From assembly GCF_014644535.1 (NCBI RefSeq), contig NZ_BMKW01000014.1, positions 104,267-168,266 of the forward strand: a stretch of 64,000 bases of DNA, in the 5' to 3' direction. This document shows, piece by piece, positions 44,225 to 53,667 of this stretch. The position numbers and the translations under genes are program-made. The stretch comes from Neoroseomonas lacus. GTDB lineage: Bacteria > Pseudomonadota > Alphaproteobacteria > Acetobacterales > Acetobacteraceae. The notes under the pieces were generated by a model that saw nothing but the letters and a program-made list of their open reading frames with translations, did not search any database and had not been told where the DNA came from. Position 1 is the stretch's first letter; each line of letters starts with the position of its first letter.

Positions 44225-44512
44225 AGGGCGGGGGAGGGAACGCACCCGCACTCCCTCCTTCGTCCGGCCGACACCAGGGGTCGGATGCAGTATCCGGTCA
44301 CCAATGAATCGCGGCCCACCGCGGTCCGGGACCGCACGGCGCGACCGCGCCCAACCGGCGCGGCGCCGTCAGCGCACCAGCGCATGGCGCGAAACCAGGG
44401 CTCGCGGATGCGGGCCGGCCGACGTTTGAAGGTGCCATAGAAAATGCGAAAGGCGGGCCCCCGAAGGAACCCGCCTTTCCAATCCGTCAGCCGATCGCGG
44501 CTGGCGCCAATA
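44225..44512. other. Intergenic spacer with the tctCBA terminator
   Basis: Convergent region between the thioesterase gene and tctA. It holds the hairpin at 44448-44479; otherwise no gene was seen. Confidence 0.6.
44448..44479 (-). terminator. Rho-independent terminator of tctCBA
   Basis: Stem GAAAGGCGGG/CCCGCCTTTC (44448-44457 and 44470-44479) around a 12-base loop. On the minus strand the stem is followed by GCATTTTC, a short U-rich stretch. It lies 33 bases after the tctA stop. Confidence 0.7.
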
Positions 44513-46018
44513 TCAGCCGCCTTCGGCCAGGGCGGAGTCCTTGCCCTTGCGGATGTTGGGCATCAGCATCGCGGCCAGCGCGATCGCCGCGATCGCCAGC
44601 ATGGTCGCGCTGATCGGCCGCTGCAGGAAGATCATCGCATCGCCGCGCGACAGCAGCATGGCGCGACGCAGATGTTCCTCCATCATCGGACCGAGCACGA
44701 AGCCGATCAGCATCGGCGCCGCCTCCAGCCGAAGCTTGGAGCAGAGGTAGCCGAAGATGCCGAAGAACACCGTCTGGTACACGTCGAACACGTTGTTCTG
44801 CAGCGAATACACGCCGATCGCGCAGAAGATCATGATCGCCGGGTACATGTAGCGGTACGGTACCGACAGCAGCTTCACCCACATGCCGATCATCGGCAGG
44901 TTGATGACCAGCAGCATGAGATTGCCAACCCACATCGAGGCGATCAGGCCCCAGAACAGGTCCGGCTGGGCTTCCACCATGCGCGGTCCGGGCTGGATGC
45001 CCTGGATGATCAGGGCGCCGACCATCAGCGCCATCACGGCGTTGGCCGGGATGCCGAGGGTCAGCAGCGGAATGAAAGAGGTCTGCGAGGCCGCATTGTT
45101 CGCCGCCTCCGGCCCCGCCACACCCTCGATCGCGCCGGTGCCGAACTCATGGCGGTACTTCGAGAGCTTGCGCTCCATCATGTACGACCCGAAGGACGAC
45201 AACGCCGCGCCACCACCCGGCAGGATGCCGAGCATTGTGCCCACTAGCGTTCCGCGCAGCACCGAGGGAATGGCGCGGTGGAATTCGGCGCGTGTCATCA
45301 TCAGGCTACCGACCTTGCCCGACATGACGTTGCGCGATTCAGGGCGCTCCAGGTTCAGAACGATCTCGGCAATGCCGAACATGCCCATTGCCATGGAGAC
45401 GAAGCCGACGCCATCCGACAGTTCCGGGATGCCGAAGGTGAAGCGCTGCTGGCCGGTCTGCACGTCGGTGCCGACCATGCCGAGCGACACGCCCAGAGCA
45501 ACCATGCCGATCGACTTGATCACCGAGCCCTGCGCAAGCACGGCCGAGATCACCAAGCCCAGAAACATGAGCGAGAAGTAATCGGCCGGCCCGAAGGAAA
45601 GCGCGACCTGCGTCAGCAGCGGGCCCGAAGCAGCGACCACGATGGTCGCGACCGACCCGGCGAAGAACGAGCCGAGCGCGGCGACCGACAGCGCCGCGCC
45701 TGCCCGCCCGTTGCGGGCCATCTTGTAGCCTTCGAGCGTCGTGACGACCGAACTGACCTCACCTGGCAAATTCAGCAGGATGGCCGTGGTCGAACCGCCA
45801 TACTGCGCGCCGTAGTAGATGCCGGCGAGCATGATGATGGCCGTGGTCGCTGGCTGGCCGAAGGTGATCGGCAGCAGCAGGGAGATGGTGGCCACCGGGC
45901 CGATGCCCGGCAGCACGCCGATCGCCGTGCCGATGATGCAGCCGATCAGACAGAACAGGATGTTGTTGAACGTGAGCGCGACGGCGAAGCCGTGCCCGAG
46001 GTTGGATATGAGGTCCAT
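44513..46018 (-). CDS. tctA: Tripartite tricarboxylate transporter permease TctA
   Basis: 501 residues with about twelve helices. TctA signatures: GLLGIGPVATISL-type motif seen as VLPGIGPVATISLLLP, GIYYGAQYGGSTTAILLNLPGE, and the mirrored LGILPGGGAALSSFGSYMMERKLSK. It is the large permease of the citrate-type tripartite system, and works with TctB and the receptor encoded just upstream. The gene order on the minus strand is C, B, A. Confidence 0.93.
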   Translation of the reverse strand: MDLISNLGHGFAVALTFNNILFCLIGCIIGTAIGVLPGIGPVATISLLLPITFGQPATTAIIMLAGIYYGAQYGGSTTAILLNLPGEVSSVVTTLEGYKMARNGRAGAALSVAALGSFFAGSVATIVVAASGPLLTQVALSFGPADYFSLMFLGLVISAVLAQGSVIKSIGMVALGVSLGMVGTDVQTGQQRFTFGIPELSDGVGFVSMAMGMFGIAEIVLNLERPESRNVMSGKVGSLMMTRAEFHRAIPSVLRGTLVGTMLGILPGGGAALSSFGSYMMERKLSKYRHEFGTGAIEGVAGPEAANNAASQTSFIPLLTLGIPANAVMALMVGALIIQGIQPGPRMVEAQPDLFWGLIASMWVGNLMLLVINLPMIGMWVKLLSVPYRYMYPAIMIFCAIGVYSLQNNVFDVYQTVFFGIFGYLCSKLRLEAAPMLIGFVLGPMMEEHLRRAMLLSRGDAMIFLQRPISATMLAIAAIALAAMLMPNIRKGKDSALAEGG

Positions 46019-46036
46019 GGATGCGCTTCCCCGGTC

Positions 46037-46633
46037 TCAGAACTGCGGCCAGACGGGCACGCGGATGTCGAGTTCGTAAATGAACACCGCCCAGCAAAGC
46101 ACGCACAGGAAAACCACCAGTCCCGTGACGCCTTTTGGTGTGTGCGTTTCATCGGCGAAGGCTGACAGGATGACTGCGGCGGCGATCGCCGCCATCAGAC
46201 CGACCGGCTCAAGCATCAGGCCGAACAGCGCGAAGGCCGCGCTGATCAGGAACAAGGGTCGCCAGGACTTGACGATGCTGGGGATCATGCAGCCGACGAA
46301 GATGCCGATGCCGAGCGGGTTCCAACTGGCTGAAGCCCACCCCGGCGCCTGTGCCGCGAGCATTCCTGCCGCAGTGCCGAGCACGGCTCCACCTATCAAC
46401 GAGAAGATCTCCGCCGAGGTCCATTTTTCTATCGGGTCGGGCCCGTTGAACAGCCCCGATCCCAGCACCAGGATTCCGAGCCCCAGCATGACCGCGAACG
46501 AAAGCCAAGGCATGTAGCCTGGGCCCATCCGTCGCGCGCTGCCCATGGTATGGTCCATATTCAGCCATAGCCCGATCGCCGCTAGGCCAATCAGGAGACC
46601 CGCTGACAACAGGTCCTTGGTGTTTAGCTTCAT
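46037..46633 (-). CDS. tctB: Tripartite tricarboxylate transporter small permease TctB
   Basis: 198 residues with four to five helices: DLLSAGLLIGLAAIGLWL and the RRMGPGYMPWL motif that marks TctB, then further segments near LMLEPVGLMAAIAAAVILSAFADETH. The ATG at 46631-46633 gives MKLNTKDLL; a start six codons earlier is possible. Gap of 18 bp to tctA and 45 bp from tctC, so a single operon. Confidence 0.88.
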   Translation of the reverse strand: MKLNTKDLLSAGLLIGLAAIGLWLNMDHTMGSARRMGPGYMPWLSFAVMLGLGILVLGSGLFNGPDPIEKWTSAEIFSLIGGAVLGTAAGMLAAQAPGWASASWNPLGIGIFVGCMIPSIVKSWRPLFLISAAFALFGLMLEPVGLMAAIAAAVILSAFADETHTPKGVTGLVVFLCVLCWAVFIYELDIRVPVWPQF

Positions 46634-46678
46634 CCGCTTTCGCCCACCCACTAGATGATGAAGTTGATCTGAACTCGG

Positions 46679-47656
46679 CTAATCGGCCGATGCGCCGGAA
46701 GCCTGCACGAGCGGCGCCCAGACGGCCACCTCCCGACTTACGAATTCCGTGTAACCTTCCGGCGTGAGGTCCCCCGGCGTCCCGCCAAGCTCGGCAAAGC
46801 GAGCCCTGACGGCAGGATCGGCGAGGTAGGCCCGCGTCTCGCGGCTTAGCCTGTCCACGATCTCCGCCGGAACGCCAGCAGGAAAGGACAGTCCGAACCA
46901 GGAATCGCTCGCGATGTCGAAGCCCTGCTCGCGGAAGGTCGGAACATTGGGGAAGGACGGGTGGCGCTCGGCCGAGGCCATGCCCACCGCCACCACCGAG
47001 CCCTGATTGATATGCGCCGCCGCCGAGGGCAGGCTGTCGGACATCATAGCCACCTGCCCGGCGACCACCGCCTGCATGGCCGGGCCGGCGCCGCGGAACG
47101 GGATGTGGTTCAGCTCCTTGCCGATCAGCTGGCTCATGCGCACCACCATCATGTGGTTCGAGGACCCGGCGCCGGAGGTCGCGACATCCAGCCCGCTCGG
47201 CGAACGCGCCTTGGCCACCGCATCGGCGAGCGTGCGGATGCCTGAATTCGGGTTGGCAACCCACACCGTTGGGTTGCTCACCACCAGCGCGACATGCGTG
47301 AAGTCGGTCACCGGGTTGTAGCGCACGCGGCGGCCATAGACGGCCGGGCTGATCGCATGGCTCGCGATGTTCGACATCACCATCGTGTAGCCGTCGGGTG
47401 CGGAGCGCGCGACGAACTCGCTGCCGAGCGTGGCACCGGCGCCCGGCCGGTTGTCGACGATGACGGTGGCGCCCAACCGTTCCTGCAGACCCGCCGCGAC
47501 CAGGCGCGCGACAAGGTCAGTCGTCCCGCCGGGTGCGAACGGCACCACGAGACGGATCGACTGCGACGGCCACGCCTGCGCGAAGGCACGGCGTCCGGCG
47601 ATCGGTGCAACAACGGATGTGGCCAGCAAAGCGCGCCGGCCAAGCGCCACGGACAT
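46679..47656 (-). CDS. tctC: Tripartite tricarboxylate transporter receptor TctC (Bug)
   Basis: 325 residues. Signal MSVALGRRALLATSVVAPIAGRRAFAQ, then SQSIRLVVPFAPGGTTD and IVDNRPGAGATLGSEFVARSAPDGYTM, the two ligand loops. It is the cognate receptor of the tctBA genes that follow. A GGGGGG run lies just before the ATG. Likely ligands are carboxylates, as for the family; not deducible further. Confidence 0.93.
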   Translation of the reverse strand: MSVALGRRALLATSVVAPIAGRRAFAQAWPSQSIRLVVPFAPGGTTDLVARLVAAGLQERLGATVIVDNRPGAGATLGSEFVARSAPDGYTMVMSNIASHAISPAVYGRRVRYNPVTDFTHVALVVSNPTVWVANPNSGIRTLADAVAKARSPSGLDVATSGAGSSNHMMVVRMSQLIGKELNHIPFRGAGPAMQAVVAGQVAMMSDSLPSAAAHINQGSVVAVGMASAERHPSFPNVPTFREQGFDIASDSWFGLSFPAGVPAEIVDRLSRETRAYLADPAVRARFAELGGTPGDLTPEGYTEFVSREVAVWAPLVQASGASAD

Positions 47657-47784
47657 TGGACCCCCCCACATTCTTCCTGGCTCGCCCTATGGCATGCGCC
47701 TTGCGGGCGGGCAAGCACCAGCCTTGTTTGCGACGCGCGCCTACCTATGCTCGATGTAATCTGACGTTTCATCGGAACCCCGCC

Positions 47785-48960
47785 ATGCTCCCCAACGACC
47801 CGCAGCGCGCGATCCGCGAGGCCGCCGATGCCGCCGCGCCGCATCTGATCGCGCTGCGCCGCAACATTCATCGCGTGCCTGAACTAGCCTTCCAGGAAAC
47901 GCGCACCGCCGGGATCGTCGCGGCGGAACTGGCACGGCTTGGCATCGAGCATCGCACCGGCATCGGCGTCACCGGCGTCATCGGCGAGATCAAGGGCGGG
48001 CGCCCTGGCCCGACGCTGGCCATCCGCGCCGACATGGATGCGCTGCCGATCCATGAGGAGACGGGGCTCGACTTCGCCTCCGGCATCGATGGCCAGATGC
48101 ATGCCTGCGGGCATGACATCCATACCGCGACGCTGCTCGGCGTGGCGGCGGTGCTGAAGGACCTCGCGCCGCAACTGGCCGGCACGGTGCGCCTGATCTT
48201 CCAGCCGGCCGAGGAAGTGCTGGAAGGCGCCGCGGCGATGATCGCCGAGGGTGCCGCCGATGGCGTGGATATCGCGCTTGGCTTCCACAACCATCCCGAC
48301 ATGCCGGTGGGCAGCTTCGGCTTCGTGCGCGGCCCGTGCCTTGCCGCGTCGGACCGTTTCGACCTGGTGGTGCAAGGCAAGTCGGGCCATGCCGCGCACC
48401 CTTACGCCGCGGTGGACCCCATCGTCGCCGCCGCGCATTTCATCACCCAGGCGCAGACCGTGGTCAGCCGCGAGATCAAGCCGCTGCATCCGGCCGTCGT
48501 CACCGTCGGCATGATGCAGGGCGGCGCCACCTACAACATCATTCCCGAACGTGTGCATCTGAAGGGCACGGTGCGCACCCTGCACGCTGCTGCGCGCGAC
48601 ACCGCCGAAGCCGCGCTGCGCCGCCTCGCCGAGGGGTTGCAGACCACGATGCGCGTGCGCTGCACGATGACGTATCAGCGCATGGTGCCGGCGCTGGTGA
48701 ACGATGATGCGGTGCTGGAACCTGTGCTGGCATCGGTGGCGCGCCAGATGGGCGTTGCGCCCGAGGAAGGCGAGCCCTCGATGGGTTCGGAGGATTTCGC
48801 CGCATTCGCCGCCCGCGCGCCGGCCTTCCATCTGCGGGTGGGCTCCGGCGCGCCCGGCCGCGACGATCGCCTGCACAACGCCATGTACCAACCCGACGAA
48901 GCCTGCATCGCCCTTGGCGTTCAGGCGCTGTCGCGTGCCGCCCTCGACATCCTGTCATAG
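47785..48960 (+). CDS. M20 family amidohydrolase (hippurate hydrolase-like)
   Basis: 391 residues of the peptidase M20D group. It contains RRNIHRVPELAFQE, RADMDALPI, the metal Cys/His pair in MHACGHDIHTA, the acidic pair in FQPAEEVLEGA, the GKSGHAAHP dimerisation His and SMGSEDFAAF near the end. Enzymes of this group deacylate N-acyl amino acids such as hippurate or amide-linked compounds. It diverges from tctC, suggesting that the transporter supplies its substrate. The frame starts far upstream but the ATG at 47785 is correct. Confidence 0.9.
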   Translation: MLPNDPQRAIREAADAAAPHLIALRRNIHRVPELAFQETRTAGIVAAELARLGIEHRTGIGVTGVIGEIKGGRPGPTLAIRADMDALPIHEETGLDFASGIDGQMHACGHDIHTATLLGVAAVLKDLAPQLAGTVRLIFQPAEEVLEGAAAMIAEGAADGVDIALGFHNHPDMPVGSFGFVRGPCLAASDRFDLVVQGKSGHAAHPYAAVDPIVAAAHFITQAQTVVSREIKPLHPAVVTVGMMQGGATYNIIPERVHLKGTVRTLHAAARDTAEAALRRLAEGLQTTMRVRCTMTYQRMVPALVNDDAVLEPVLASVARQMGVAPEEGEPSMGSEDFAAFAARAPAFHLRVGSGAPGRDDRLHNAMYQPDEACIALGVQALSRAALDILS

Positions 48961-49020
48961 GATGGCTCCTGCCCGCCGCGTCCAAGCACCCTGTCGACCG
49001 ATAGAAGAAGGAGGGGGTGT

Positions 49021-49038
49021 GGGGGAGTTCTCTCCCCC
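49021..49038. repeat. Hairpin, possibly half of the palindromic element
   Basis: GGGGGAG/CTCCCCC (49021-49027 and 49032-49038) with a TTCT loop, next to GGGGGTGTG. On the minus strand this reads as a hairpin followed by CACACCCCC, similar to hairpin 1 plus linker of the bipartite element; no second hairpin was seen. It sits between the amidohydrolase and creatininase-family genes. Confidence 0.4.
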
Positions 49039-49053
49039 GCCCTTGATCAGCAC

Positions 49054-49845
49054 ATGACCCACCGCATCGCCCACCTCGCCGCCCCCGAGGTGGCCTCGCG
49101 CCTCGCCGCCGGCGCCGTCGCCCTGCTGCCCATGGGCAGCCTCGAGACCCATGGCCCGGCCCTGCCGATGGGCGACTACCTGGTGGCCGAGGACATCGCC
49201 GAACGGATCGCCTCAGCGGCGTTGATACAGGGCGCCGATGCCCTGGTCGCCCCTGCGATCCCCTTCGGTGGCGAGGATTTCTTCGCCGGTGTCGCAGGCG
49301 GCATCACACTGTCCGTCGCGACGCTGACCGCGGTGATCGAGGAAATGGCCGAGGCCTTCATCCGCATCGGAGCGCGGCGGATCATGATCGTGAACGGCCA
49401 TGCCGGGACGATCGGCCCGGCCGAGGCGGCCGCGCGCGCGATCCGCCACCGCCATGGCGTCATCATCCCGGCGCTGCATCTGTGGCGCGAGGCGGGCAAG
49501 TTGCATGGCGAGCTTGGCGGCCCGGTTGAGAGCTTCGGCCACGGCGGTGACCCGGTCGCCTCGGTGACGCTGCATCTGCGCCCTGAATTGTGCCGCCCGC
49601 AGGATGCGCGCGAGCGGCAGGCGACGGGCCCGTATCTGGGCCTGCCGCCGACCGGCTTCGGCGCCGTGCGCACCCATGGCGTGGATTTCGCGGTGCCGAT
49701 GTGGGTGGAGGAGGTCGCGCCGGGCGGCGTCGCCGCGCCCGATCCGCGTAGCGCCAATGCGGCCCATGGCGCGGCGATCGTTGACCGGCTGGTGGCGGCC
49801 GGGGCGGGGATGTGCGCGCAGCTGCGCGACACGATCGGCGCGTAA
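49054..49845 (+). CDS. Creatininase family protein
   Basis: 263 residues. PMGSLETHGPALPMGDYLVAED carries the Glu, His and Asp of the first metal site; RIMIVNGHAGTIG carries the second-site His. These follow the creatininase/FAPy-deformylase family. The usual HAGxxET segment is replaced by GHGGDPVAS, so the substrate may differ from creatinine. It lies downstream of the M20 amidohydrolase in the same direction, consistent with amide or lactam degradation. Confidence 0.82.
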   Translation: MTHRIAHLAAPEVASRLAAGAVALLPMGSLETHGPALPMGDYLVAEDIAERIASAALIQGADALVAPAIPFGGEDFFAGVAGGITLSVATLTAVIEEMAEAFIRIGARRIMIVNGHAGTIGPAEAAARAIRHRHGVIIPALHLWREAGKLHGELGGPVESFGHGGDPVASVTLHLRPELCRPQDARERQATGPYLGLPPTGFGAVRTHGVDFAVPMWVEEVAPGGVAAPDPRSANAAHGAAIVDRLVAAGAGMCAQLRDTIGA

Positions 49846-49962
49846 GCGAGGTTTTTCTTGCCTCAAACGCCGGCACGCGCCTCCGCGCGCTTGGCTTTCG
49901 CGCCGTGCACCGGTGCTCTGGCGGCGGCGGGCAGTCTGGGCGCGGTCGCGCCGTGCGCTCCC

Positions 49963-50016
49963 GGATCGCGGCGCGGCCGCGATCCGCTGTTTCGGGTGTG
50001 GAAGGCGCGCTTCCAC
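49963..50016. repeat. Pair of palindromes before the ApbA-like gene
   Basis: GGATCGCGGC/GCCGCGATCC (49963-49972 and 49976-49985, loop GCG) is followed 12 bases later by GTGGAAG/CTTCCAC (49998-50004 and 50010-50016, loop GCGCG). It lies in the 232-bp gap after the creatininase-family gene. It is a two-hairpin layout, but without the CACCCCGCC linker of the other repeats. Possible terminator. Confidence 0.55.
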
Positions 50017-50077
50017 GCCTGTGTGCCGATGGCATGAGTCTTGATACCCACGTCGCCAGCCTTCCAAGGATATCCCC

Positions 50078-51070
50078 ATGACCCGTATCTGCGTCTTCGG
50101 CGCCGGCGCCATCGGCAGCCATCTCGCCACCCGTGCCGCTCTCGGCGGCGCGGAGGTCTCCGTCATCGCCCGCGGCCCGCATCTCGAGGCGATGAAGGCC
50201 AACGGCATCACCCTGCATGCCCATGACGGTATCAAGACCGTGAAGGTGCAGGCTGCGGCGACCGCGGCCGAGATCGGCCCGGTCGATGCCGTGCTGATCA
50301 CCACCAAGGTGCCGGCGCTGCCCATTGCCGCCGAGGCCATCGGCCCGCTGCTCGGTCCCGACACCCCCGTCGCCTTCGTCACCAACGGCATCCCCTGGTG
50401 GTACTTCCTGCGCCATGGTGGCGCGCAGGAAGGCCGTCGCCTGCCGCTGCTCGACCCGAACGGCGTGATCGAACGACTGGTCGGCATCGAGCGCACCATC
50501 GGCGGCGTGGTCTACTCCGCCAGCGAGGTCACGGCGCCGGGCGTGGTGAAATCCGAACATGCCGACATCAGGCTGATCCTCGGCGAACCGGATGGGTCAA
50601 TCAGCGAGCGTGCCAGGGTGATTGCCGGCTTCATCGCGGCCGGCGGCATGCCGACCCCGGTGGTCGAGGACATCCGCCGCACAGTCTGGGCCAAGCTGAT
50701 GGGCAACATCACCTCCGGCCCGCTGTGCATTCTGTCGCGCTCGCACATGATGGGGACGCTGGCGAACCCGGCGATCTTCGCCGCCGCGGTGCGCGTCGCC
50801 GAGGAAGGCGCCGCGCTCGCCAAGGCCTATGGGTGCGACGTCGGCACCGGGGCGGAAGGGCGGATGCGGCGTTCGGCCACCATCGCGCACAAGCCGTCCA
50901 TCCTGCAGGACCTCGAACTCGGCCGCGCGATGGAGATCGACGCGCTGATGACCGTGCCGCTGCAGATGGCGAAGGAGGCCGGCGTGCCGATGCCGACCTT
51001 CGAACTGACCGCCGGTCTGGCGACGCTGGCGGCGACCGCGGCCGGGCTCTACGCGCCGCCGGCCGCATAA
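50078..51070 (+). CDS. Ketopantoate reductase-like (ApbA/PanE family) oxidoreductase
   Basis: 330 residues. FGAGAIGS (residues 7-14) NADPH loop; LITTKVPAL catalytic-region Lys; KLMGN with the conserved substrate Asn; and the C-terminal LELGRAMEID. It keeps the Lys and Asn that its paralogue at 1969 has lost in part, so it is the better candidate for a real 2-oxo-acid or ketopantoate reductase. Position beside amidohydrolase and creatininase-family genes suggests catabolic use. Other PanE genes may exist outside this window. Confidence 0.85.
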   Translation: MTRICVFGAGAIGSHLATRAALGGAEVSVIARGPHLEAMKANGITLHAHDGIKTVKVQAAATAAEIGPVDAVLITTKVPALPIAAEAIGPLLGPDTPVAFVTNGIPWWYFLRHGGAQEGRRLPLLDPNGVIERLVGIERTIGGVVYSASEVTAPGVVKSEHADIRLILGEPDGSISERARVIAGFIAAGGMPTPVVEDIRRTVWAKLMGNITSGPLCILSRSHMMGTLANPAIFAAAVRVAEEGAALAKAYGCDVGTGAEGRMRRSATIAHKPSILQDLELGRAMEIDALMTVPLQMAKEAGVPMPTFELTAGLATLAATAAGLYAPPAA

Positions 51071-51154
51071 ATCATCGCCACCGGCAGCGATGTGATGAAA
51101 CTCTCCGGCCGCTGCCGCGTCATCACCTATGACGCGGCAGAAGGACACGGCCCG

Positions 51155-51298
51155 ATGAGCAGCAACAGCCTCTATTTCCTGGTCGGCGCGCTGCTGGCCG
51201 GCGTTATCGGCGTGGGCATCTGGATGTACCAGGACAGCCAGCGTTCGGGCGTCGAGATCTCGGTGGGCCGCAACGGCGTTTCGATCGAAGGTCGCTGA
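51155..51298 (+). CDS. Small single-helix membrane protein
   Basis: 47 residues: SLYFLVGALLAGVIGVGIWMY is one membrane helix, followed by the polar tail SQRSGVEISVGRNGVSIEGR. An AAGGA lies upstream of the ATG. The frame is open further (51092), but the shorter start fits. No named family; a similar helix-plus-short-tail design occurs in small conserved alphaproteobacterial proteins. Confidence 0.6.
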   Translation: MSSNSLYFLVGALLAGVIGVGIWMYQDSQRSGVEISVGRNGVSIEGR

Positions 51299-51375
51299 CG
51301 GACGGGCGGCACGCTCGCCACCCCGTGCCAATGGCGTGACGTGCCCACCACATCCGCTTCTGGAGGCCACTGGCC

Positions 51376-51540
51376 ATGACGCTCGGCACCATCCTCATCA
51401 TCCTGCTGCTCATCGCCCTGCTGGGCGGGTTCAGCGGCCGCTTCGGCGGCTATGGCTATGGCTTCGGCCATGGCGGCGTCGGCCTGCTCGGCGCGGTGCT
51501 GATCCTGCTCGTCGTGCTGGCGCTGCTCGGCCGCATCTGA
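51376..51540 (+). CDS. DUF3309 family small membrane protein
   Basis: 54 residues: a hydrophobic opening (MTLGTILIILLLIALLGG), a Gly/Tyr-rich middle (FGGYGYGFGHGG), then a second hydrophobic segment ending LLGRI. This matches the DUF3309 layout. Function unknown. It lies between a tiny membrane protein gene and the convergent phosphoesterase gene. Confidence 0.75.
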   Translation: MTLGTILIILLLIALLGGFSGRFGGYGYGFGHGGVGLLGAVLILLVVLALLGRI

Positions 51541-51550
51541 CGCGGCGGCG

Positions 51551-52306
51551 TCAGGCGCTTTCGGGCAACAACCCGGTGCGGATGACATGCGGCCAGGCGG
51601 CGTTGAAGCCCACATCATGGGCCCGCCGCGCCGCCGCCTCCCAGTCATAGGCAATCGCCAGCAACTCCACCTGCACGGCATCGCCATCCAGATGCAGCAC
51701 GGCATACCGCGCATGCGGCGTGCCGGCCTCCTGCCGGTGCGCCGGTTCGCGGGAAATGCGGAATCCCGGCAGACCGAGGCTGCCCGGATTGACCACGAGC
51801 GGTCCGCCCGGCACCTGCACCATCCCGCTACGATGGCTGTGCCCGCACAGCACGACGCGTGCGCCCATCCCATCCACGCCCAGCCGCTCGCGTAGCACCG
51901 CCATCGGCGCCGGGCGCAGCCGCTCGGCGACCACTTCCTCGATCAGGTTCTGCATATCCGACCCCGGTGACCCATGCACCGCCAGCACACCCGGCGCGGG
52001 CTGCATCGATGTCGGCAGGTCCATCAGCCAGCCGCGCTGCTCGGCCGACAACTCGTCATAGGCAAGCCGGTCCTGCTTGCCCATCGTCGCCGGCTCATGC
52101 TCGCTGATCCAGCGGTCATGGTTGCCGCGGATGCAGGGAATGCCGGTCGCCTGCAGCATCTCCACCGTCTCGCGCGGCCAGCCGGCACCTGAGGCGATGT
52201 CACCGAGGCAGATGATGCTGCGCAGCCCGCGCGCCGCCGCATCCTCGAGCATCGCATCGAGTGCCGCGGCATTGCCGTGGATATCCGTGATGACCGCGAT
52301 GCGCAT
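51551..52306 (-). CDS. Calcineurin-type metallophosphoesterase
   Basis: 251 residues. The two-metal motifs are DIHGN (DxH), CLGDIASG (GDxxx), IRGNHDRW (GNHD) and CGHSHRSG (GHxH), in order. This is the YfcE/diadenosine-tetraphosphatase-like branch of small metallophosphoesterases. It hydrolyses phosphodiesters or nucleotides; exact substrate unknown. The ATG at 52304-52306 starts MRIAVITDIHG; three codons upstream are another Met. No signal peptide. Confidence 0.88.
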   Translation of the reverse strand: MRIAVITDIHGNAAALDAMLEDAAARGLRSIICLGDIASGAGWPRETVEMLQATGIPCIRGNHDRWISEHEPATMGKQDRLAYDELSAEQRGWLMDLPTSMQPAPGVLAVHGSPGSDMQNLIEEVVAERLRPAPMAVLRERLGVDGMGARVVLCGHSHRSGMVQVPGGPLVVNPGSLGLPGFRISREPAHRQEAGTPHARYAVLHLDGDAVQVELLAIAYDWEAAARRAHDVGFNAAWPHVIRTGLLPESA

Positions 52307-52357
52307 GCAAACCATCCTTCAAAGCGGGCCGCAGTCTCCCCGCTTTGCCTCGTCGCG

Positions 52358-53617
52358 TCACCCCCAACCGGCACCGGCCACGCCGGCCTGCGCCGCCGCG
52401 CGGTCGCGCATCGCCTGGAACAGCGCGCGCTGCGCGTGGCTCCCGCCGGTCTCATGCAGCCGGGGCAGCGCGGCGGACAGCAACCGTTCCGCCCGCGCCG
52501 CATCGCCGCTCACCGCCGCGGCCACGCCGCGCGCGGCATCGAGCCCGACCGCCTCATGCACCCGCGCCACATCACCGCCGCGCCCCGCCGCATGGCCGGC
52601 GATGCCGAGCAGCATCTCCGCCAGCGCCTCGCGCCGCCCGGCGGCGGCGAGGCACAACACATGGTGCAGATCGGCGAAGGCCCAGGCGTGATCGCCGCTG
52701 CGCTGCTCCGCGATATCGGCAAGTTCCTGCCAGCGCCGCGCGCCCACCGCGACGCCATGTGCCTCCAGCCGCCACAGCAGGGACGCGGCATTCGTCAGGT
52801 CGCGCACATCCTCGCTCGGCGTTGCCCAGACGCGGGTGTCGTGCAACGCCAGCGCCGCCGCCTTCTGCCCGAGGGCGAGATGGAACAGCGCCTGGTGCCA
52901 ATGCACATGGCGCACGAAATTGCTGCCGCCGGCCAGATGCGGCTCCAGCCAGCGGAGCCAGGCGATGCCTTCGCGCATCCGCCCCTGCTCACCCAGCGCA
53001 TGGGCCACCGCATGCGCGCCCCACAGATCATCCGGCGCCATCGTCACCGCCTCGCGGCCGATGATCTCGGCGCGCCTGACATCGCCGGTCTCCTCCAGCG
53101 CGAAGGCATGACAGCCGAGCAGATAGGAGTAGCCCGGCATCGCCGCATCCCAACGCGGCAACGCCTGTTCCAGCGCGTTGCGCATCGCCGCCGCATCGCC
53201 CAGCATGAAGCGAATGCCATGGGACAGACGCAGGGCGAGAACGTCATGCGGGTCCTCCTGCACGATGGCTTCAAGTCCATCGGCGGCGCGTTCCATCGCA
53301 CCGCCCTCCTGCCAGGCGGCCAGCGCCTGCACCAGCGCGCGTTCCCGCGGCGTGCCGCCGCGCATCGCCAGGCCCGCCCGCGCCGCGGCCAGGCTGGTGC
53401 CGGCCATCTCCATCAGCGGCCGGCGCGCCGCGATCATCTGCGACAGCCCGGCCATGGCGTGGCCGGCGACCAGCAGGGGGTCGGCCGCCAGCGCCGCGGC
53501 CAGCCGCGCCCCGGTGTCGGCGCGCTGGGCCAGCAGCCCCATCACGGCGCCATCGAGCGCCTGGGCAGCAAGGGCATTGTCGGTAGTGATCGCCAATCCG
53601 CGCGGGTCGTGTTGCAT
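52358..53617 (-). CDS. Tetratricopeptide-repeat protein (TTC38-like)
   Basis: 419 residues of helical repeats. Segments such as DPLLVAGHAMAGLSQM, WLRWLEPHL, YLLGCHAFALEETGDVRRAEIIG and AHAVAHALGEQGRMREGIAWL resemble the bacterial relatives of tetratricopeptide repeat protein 38. No signal peptide. The role is unknown, probably protein binding. The open frame continues upstream through the DUF429 gene, but the ATG at 53615-53617 is the natural start. Confidence 0.75.
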   Translation of the reverse strand: MQHDPRGLAITTDNALAAQALDGAVMGLLAQRADTGARLAAALAADPLLVAGHAMAGLSQMIAARRPLMEMAGTSLAAARAGLAMRGGTPRERALVQALAAWQEGGAMERAADGLEAIVQEDPHDVLALRLSHGIRFMLGDAAAMRNALEQALPRWDAAMPGYSYLLGCHAFALEETGDVRRAEIIGREAVTMAPDDLWGAHAVAHALGEQGRMREGIAWLRWLEPHLAGGSNFVRHVHWHQALFHLALGQKAAALALHDTRVWATPSEDVRDLTNAASLLWRLEAHGVAVGARRWQELADIAEQRSGDHAWAFADLHHVLCLAAAGRREALAEMLLGIAGHAAGRGGDVARVHEAVGLDAARGVAAAVSGDAARAERLLSAALPRLHETGGSHAQRALFQAMRDRAAAQAGVAGAGWG

Positions 53618-53667
53618 GGTGGGCTCCTGTCGGCTCACCCAGGCTTTCGCCACGTCGAGGCGGCCCG

